The position numbers were made by a program, and so were the translations under genes. From NCBI GenBank assembly GCA_948474755.1, contig CAOLHI010001473.1, forward strand, positions 186,001 to 250,000: a DNA stretch of 64,000 nucleotides, in the 5' to 3' direction. The stretch is from Ctenosaura bakeri. Its lineage: Eukaryota; Chordata; Lepidosauria; Squamata; Iguanidae. Under the pieces are notes generated by a model. The model was not told where the DNA came from. It made no database searches and saw only the letters and a program-made list of their open reading frames with translations. Below, one piece after another: positions 58,930 through 64,000 of this stretch (positions are counted from its first letter, which is position 1; the number at the start of each line of letters is the position of its first letter).

Positions 58930-59122
58930 TGTTGTTGTGTTGCTGTGTGCCTTCGTTTCCAACTTACAGCAACCCTAAGGCAAACCTATCACAGGGTTTT
59001 CTGCAGCTGAGAATGTGTGACATGTCCAAGGTCACCCAGCAGGTTTCCATGGCCAAACACAGAATCAAACCCTGGTCTCCAAGGTCGTAGTCCAGCACTC
59101 AAATTATTAGACCACATTGGCT
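58930..59122 (-). repeat. tRNA-type SINE, CAA-tailed
   Basis: On the + strand: TTGTTGTTGTGTTGCTGTG tail, CAACCCTAAGGCAAACCTAT, CACAGGGTTTTC followed by an internal deletion, AAGGTCACCCAGCAGGTTTC, then CCCTGGTCTCCAAGGTCGTA and TAGACCACATTGGCTC at the 5' end. Confidence 0.85.
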
Positions 59123-59766
59123 CCTGTGCAACCAGCTGGGTACCTGCAGCAAACTCCCCGTCCCACTACCATGGAAGCAACCAAGATATTCTGTAACCAC
59201 AGAATATCGGTAAACAATAGAAATCCCCATTTCTACCCCTCCCAACGCTATAGGTAAGTTAACTTTCTCACATTATTATGATGAGACCCATCCATACCCT
59301 TTGTACAAGTATATAGTTCTTTTACACTCTTGATAAGAACCCTTGCTGCTAACTCACAAATTTCTTGGGGATCATAGGGTAGCTTTTTAACAAACCAGAC
59401 ACATTTGTTGATGCATACTTGCCATTGCCAGCTGCTGCTTCAGCCGCTTCAGTTTCCCGTATCAAGAAATACTCTTCTTAAAACAACAGGCATCAGATCT
59501 CCCAATCTGTTGTAGCTGAAACCTTCAACTAGCAACCGATGATTCTTTTTTTCCCCAAAGACCCCGAAACTACAACACCAGCATCTCACATGTAGTGCAG
59601 CCCACTGTCATTCCCACTCACAGGTCTTGTACTGTTTTAGGAAAAAAACCTGTTTTTACCAGAAACTGTATTGGAGCAAAGGACAATAATGTGTGTAGCA
59701 GGAGCAGCTATGTTTTTATTCACCTCACTTCTGTTGAAAAGTAATTGTCAACTCCAACCTTTTAAT

Positions 59767-59786
59767 TTGTGTGTGTGTGTGTGTGT
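59767..59786. repeat. (GT)n microsatellite at a SINE tail
   Basis: About ten GT units directly adjoin the tail side of the 5S-type SINE at 59810, the same arrangement as at 52624-52652. Confidence 0.9.
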
Positions 59787-59809
59787 CTGCACGTGTGCAT
59801 GTGTGCCTG

Positions 59810-59985
59810 ACTGCCTCTTGAATTATGGCAAACCCAATCACTTCATAGGGTTTTCTTAGGCAAGGAATACTCAGAGGTGGTTTTGCCAGTTCCTTTCTCT
59901 GAAATATAGCCTACTTTTTCCTTCTTCCTGGCCTAACTGGGTCAACTTTATGACTAAGGTCAGTCAGTGTCTATTGTTGTCATAG
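59810..59985 (-). repeat. 5S-type SINE, diverged head
   Basis: The tail body is clear: CTTCATAGGGTTTTCTTAGG, AAGGAATACTCAGAGGTGGT and TTTGCCAGTTCCTTTCTCTG. The 5S-like head (TTCCTGGCCTAACTGGGTCA and beyond) is strongly degraded. Confidence 0.7.
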
Positions 59986-60675
59986 CCTCAAGCAACCACC
60001 ACTGTATTCAGGAAAGACTTGCATGCAATGAACAAAAACCTCAGGTAGGACATTTAAAATCCAAAGTTACAGACCTAATGCTAGAGATCTGCTTTCCTTT
60101 TAGTCCACATAAATATAGCTGTAAGTAAGAGGCAACTTCAACATACAGAAATAGCATGTAATTCAGTTCTTTCTAGACTGGTCCACTTTAGATTGCAGAT
60201 GAAAGACTGTAGTTTTTTAAGATTTAAAACAAAAACAAAAAACCTGAGCTCTATGAAAGCTACTACGTCACAAATAAAATAAAATAAACTTTAAAAATAC
60301 ATATGCAGTAAGAATTTTGAGAAGGGATTTTTTTATTAGGGAAGCATTCAAACATGTCATTCTCCACTTAGAAAGAACTGCACCACAATTTCTGGATTTT
60401 AGACTCCACCCAGTGTTTTCAGTTCTTAACACATGTCGAGTAAAAAAACAAAAACAGAGGCATAGAGTATGGAATGACTTCACAGGTGTGCTCAGGAGCC
60501 CTTGCTCTCTCACACTTTCTCTCTGAGTTCTGTAAACGCTGAAAAACTCATTTCTTTCAGAGGCATCTAACTATAGTTCTTTTTTTCTGCTGAGACGGCA
60601 ATTTTAATGGATACTGTGACATTTTAATTTTTTATTGTTTAAATGATATTTTAACCCATGTTAAATAGCCCCCTA

Positions 60676-60838
60676 AATAATGGTTTAGGGCAATGTAGAG
60701 CACATGCTTTGCATGAAGAACATCCAAATTTCAACTCCTGACATCTCCAGGCAGGGGCCTGGAAATAATGTTGCCAGTCTGACAATGCCACATTATATTA
60801 AAGACCTGGCGCAGTATAAGACAGCTTGCTACATCTAC
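60676..60838 (+). repeat. Sauria-like tRNA SINE
   Basis: AGGGCAATGTAGAGCACATG (box-A region of 'tagctcagtggtagagc'), GCTTTGCATGAAGAACATCC, then AACTCCTGACATCTCCAGGC in the box-B position, CCTGGAAATAATGTTGCCAG, and AAGACCTGGCGCAGTATAAG then ACAGCTTGCTAC. This order matches the tRNA-headed SINE common in squamates. The copy is diverged. Confidence 0.6.
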
Positions 60839-60911
60839 TATATAAAAGTCAAAGTTTGTATGTTGTATGTTTGTTTATCTGTGTCAGGTGAAGACCTCAT
60901 ATGATTGGCTG

Positions 60912-60985
60912 CCTAAGAAGATTCTATGGGATCCTGGGGTTTGCAGTTTAAGGAGGGGTCTTTAGAATTCTCAGCCAGAGAATAG
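60912..60985. mobile_element. Half of the palindromic MITE
   Basis: GATTCTATGGGATCCTGGGG, TTTGCAGTTTAAGGAGGGGT and TTTAGAATTCTCAGCCAGAG match the reverse complement of the right half of 18491-18664. The other half and the outer ends are missing. Confidence 0.75.
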
Positions 60986-62967
60986 GCCAATTGCTATGGA
61001 GACGAAGCCTAGCAGCAAGGAGAAGGCCAGTGTATTCCCTCAGGAACCCAACCTCTGTATGTTAATAACTCTGAATACAGTTTGGATTGAGGGATATGGG
61101 GAAAAGTTACAGGTACTAGACAAGACAGTTTGGGGAATCAGAGACGCAGGATCTGAAATCTTTCTAACAGTATTACCTATGAGAAAATAAAATCCCAAGC
61201 GAAGCCAGGTATATACACTAGTTCCCTATATTTTGTATCATTAGTTCTATAAACAACCCCAGGCAACAAGTGGGCTAGGGAATTTTGGACAAACCATTTT
61301 TGAATTGTCTTTGAAAGGACCCCCAGGCTGACTGTACTACGGCAATCACGCCAAAACATATCCCAGGTAGTGTTTTTCTTATACAGACATCAGTAGTAAA
61401 ACATAGTCCTGGCGTGACTATCACAAGAGCATGCAGAAATACAGTTGAACCCAGGAGCATCTTCAAAATGTGAACCCTGTCTCCTGAAGACATCAAATCA
61501 TCATCCAAGATGAGCATATCTATCATTTTGAGTTGTTCAAATATAATCAGCACATCTTATCTGTGCTTAGTTCATTTCACTTCATCCTATCTTATGTAAA
61601 AGGTTCTTAGGACTTTTTTCAGAAACTACATGTAAAACTCATCATATTTATATCAATTTACCTAATCCACTCAAGAAAGCCAACAACTAATAAAATAAAA
61701 CATGCCTATAAATCAAGATATTATCTAACTGAATTAGGAAACAGAATTTGTGCATGTCACTCATTTATTGTCTTAGCAATAACACTGAGATAAAAAGATT
61801 AGGCAAGATAAGACATGTATAAGCATTCAAATTATGTACTTTGCTTGACTGCATATACATAACTGTCCGCCATGTTAATTTTTATAAGCTTAGCAACAGT
61901 GACAGCAAATAAAGCAACTGTTCAGGATATTAACTTATCCCTCCCATTAAGATGGAACCCTTTTGTGGTTGTTTTTTTATTAATTAGTGAAAAGATTGGT
62001 CAATGATAAGAAATCAACTTCTTATCAACATACGTAAGCACAAATGTTGGCTCCTACAACTACTCTGTAAAATCACAGAAGTCTTATGAAACCACAGGAA
62101 AATGGAAGGTGTTTATGTCTGATGTGATTATAGCCTTTCTCCATCACCTATAAAGACAGAAATTCAATTATAAGAGCAGGAGGGGAGCAAAGGGGTCTGG
62201 TAACCAGAGAGGATCCGGCTCTCTCACCTTCTTACATTGTGTTTTATGTTTTATCTGTTTGTTTTTTTATCACATTCAATTGTGACTCAAGAATAAGCAA
62301 AGGTACCACTTCAAATAATGTTCCAAGTGCATCTCATCTACATTTTTTTTAAATACAGAAGGAGAGTAGTATCTTTTCTACATATCACTAGCATAGGCCC
62401 AACATCAAGCACACATTAATACCCTGGACTACCAATTATGTCATCTGACAATTAAGAACAGCTGAGAAGGAAGAACCTCATTATCACTGTATAGGGGGCA
62501 GGTTTTACATTTCACCTGGTCTCTGTCAGGCAGGATAAAGTATAGATTGGCTGGGAAGGAAGACTGACTAATAAATCTACAGTTCCCAAAACCACATCTG
62601 CTGTGTGCACATAGGACTGGGTTTTTATAGTTTATTTTTCACAGGAATGAGGTAGTATGAATTTCTTGCCTAATAATACAGTGACTGGATAAACGGTGCA
62701 CATGTTTACAGGAAAATGTAGTAGCAGCATTTTGTATCTGCACCACTACTTGAGTATTGAAACATTTTACAATAGATCCTGTTGGTAGCACTAGTCATCA
62801 TAGTAGCTGACTAAATCCTTGAAGTAGCCAATATGTTCCATAACAAATATGGTAATTCTGTCTTGGGCCCACCTAATACACCAGCATCAGAATATCAAAA
62901 GGACCACTTTATGTGGTGTCATTCCATTTTGAAAATTTTGTAATGAACCATATGAGTTTGTCACATT
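60986..62967. other. No gene recognised
   Basis: AT-rich sequence without a named repeat. The part at 61560-62100 looks repeat-free with TTAATTAG-type motifs and could hold a conserved element (inference). Confidence 0.35.
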
Positions 62968-63204
62968 ATCACAGAATCTGAGGTTGGAAGGGCTGTAAGA
63001 GCCACCAGGTCCAATCCCTGCCATGAGGGACACACAGTAAAAGCACTCCCAAGAGAGAGTCATCTGACATCTGTTTAAAGACCCCCAGAGAAGGAGAATC
63101 CATCATTGCCCCAAGGCAGTCTATTCCAAGGGTAACAGCTCTTACCATCAGGAACATCTTCCTAATATTTAGGTGCCATCTCCTTTCTTGCAAGTCTTAC
63201 TTGA
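62968..63204 (-). mobile_element. CR1 LINE 3' end, old copy
   Basis: On the + strand, ATCACAGAATCTGAGGTTGG is the CR1 tail side, then CATCTGACATCTGTTTAAAG, ACCCCCAGAGAAGGAGAATC and TTTAGGTGCCATCTCCTTTC. In sense it reads QERRWHLNIRKMFLMVRAV.. and SPSLGVFKQM, the CR1 C-terminus; compare [19 protein letters not shown] in the copy at 16005-17162. It is frameshifted and lacks the octamer tail. Confidence 0.85.
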
Positions 63205-64000
63205 GATTTTGAACATTCAAGTAAGACGTGACCTAAACAAATACACATACTACCATGGCACACAATATTCAAAGTTGGCCAAGTTATTTTAGCAATCAGA
63301 AAATCTCACAAGTTTCTCTACTCTGGCAGCAAAGATACAACAATAATAAATTCAATAGCAATTAATAAATAACAATTAAATTACAATTACAATTAAAATG
63401 CAAATTCTCATCTTGGGAGGTTCAGCTTCAAACAAGAGAAAAGAACTGCTTACAAAACTCTAGCTCCATTATTAAACCTGCATCTTGCTACCACCTTTGA
63501 CTTTGTTGCTAAAACTTGTAAAGAGTCTCCAGAGGGCCTATGTATTTACATAGTTAACTTCCTCTTTCCCTTCCAGAGCTCACCTTGCTGCTCTGCTCTG
63601 CATCTACCTTCTCACTAGAAGCAAGTAGGCTATATTAAATGGTCCTTATGCCATCATACCTAAGCAAATGAGAGGGAATAATCCTCTCATTTCACCTTGC
63701 TCCGGGAATGGCCCATAACTAGCATTTCTTTCTTTATTTCCAAACAGGAATATATGTCCTTTCTTTCCCCTTCTCTCTGTCTCCCTCAGGCTGTGTGTGT
63801 GTGTGTGAAGGACAAGCTGCAAGCAACTGTGGTTTGTATTTAAGGCAGTAGTTCTTAATTTTTTCTTTACCAGGGAACTCTATAAATATAATTTGTTGCT
63901 GGGGAACCCCTTGATTTAACTCAAGATTTGAATCTCTAGATTTTAGATTTAAATATTTATTTATATATTCAAATATTTGTTTCCAGTTGTTCATAAGTTG
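63205..64000. other. No gene recognised; possible hAT end at 63846
   Basis: A (TG)n run of about eight units lies at 63792-63808. CAGTAGTTCTTAATTTTTTC at 63846 resembles a hAT terminus of the CAGTGGTTCT type, but the other end would lie beyond the window. Confidence 0.35.

Overview
This window is vertebrate nuclear DNA, almost certainly from a squamate reptile and probably an iguanian lizard. That call rests on its repeats: CR1, L2 and RTE/BovB-type LINEs, several tRNA-type SINEs with a CAA-repeat tail of the kind known from Anolis-like lizards, 5S-rRNA-derived SINEs, one Sauria-like tRNA SINE, a SPIN-type hAT element and many short inverted-repeat DNA transposons. I found no convincing host protein-coding exon, tRNA, rRNA or operon-like organisation. 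The window reads as an intergenic or intronic repeat-rich desert. All family names come from recognition by eye, not from a database search.

Layout. Positions 1-10.5 kb are mostly unique AT-rich sequence with two SINEs and one unclassified dispersed repeat. From 10.5 to 13 kb there are three DNA-transposon relics. From 14.2 to 18 kb a degenerate L2 on the + strand is interrupted by other sequence that carries a 5'-truncated CR1 on the - strand; this CR1 has an open reverse-transcriptase frame and is the longest real reading frame here. From 18.4 to 28.1 kb lie a solo LTR (21.24-22.09 kb), SINEs, a 412-bp inverted-repeat element, two related copies of a 263-bp block, and a CR1 fragment folded into a 202-bp inverted repeat (27.13-27.68 kb). 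From 28 to 37 kb there are a second LTR, a decayed LINE of probable R4/Dong type, L2 and CR1 pieces and a possible L1 3' end.

The richest part is 39-47 kb. A BovB-type LINE on the - strand is split by a palindromic, tandemly repeated block. That block in turn contains a hAT element, bounded by a perfect 8-bp target duplication, that has grown an internal minisatellite, and a palindromic MITE. A SPIN element with a GC-rich core sits at the LINE's far end. Next come a 5S-derived SINE, an L2 3' end and a hAT-transposase pseudogene. From 50 to 64 kb there are an L1 ORF2 relic, a second BovB copy, SINEs and a CR1 end, separated by long stretches in which I recognise nothing.

The only coding potential is that of retrotransposons and transposons, and nearly all of it is broken. 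No undescribed functional system was found. The most unusual observations are structural: the long near-perfect inverted repeat, the layered insertions at 40.7-45.2 kb, and the paired 263-bp block whose two halves differ in divergence.
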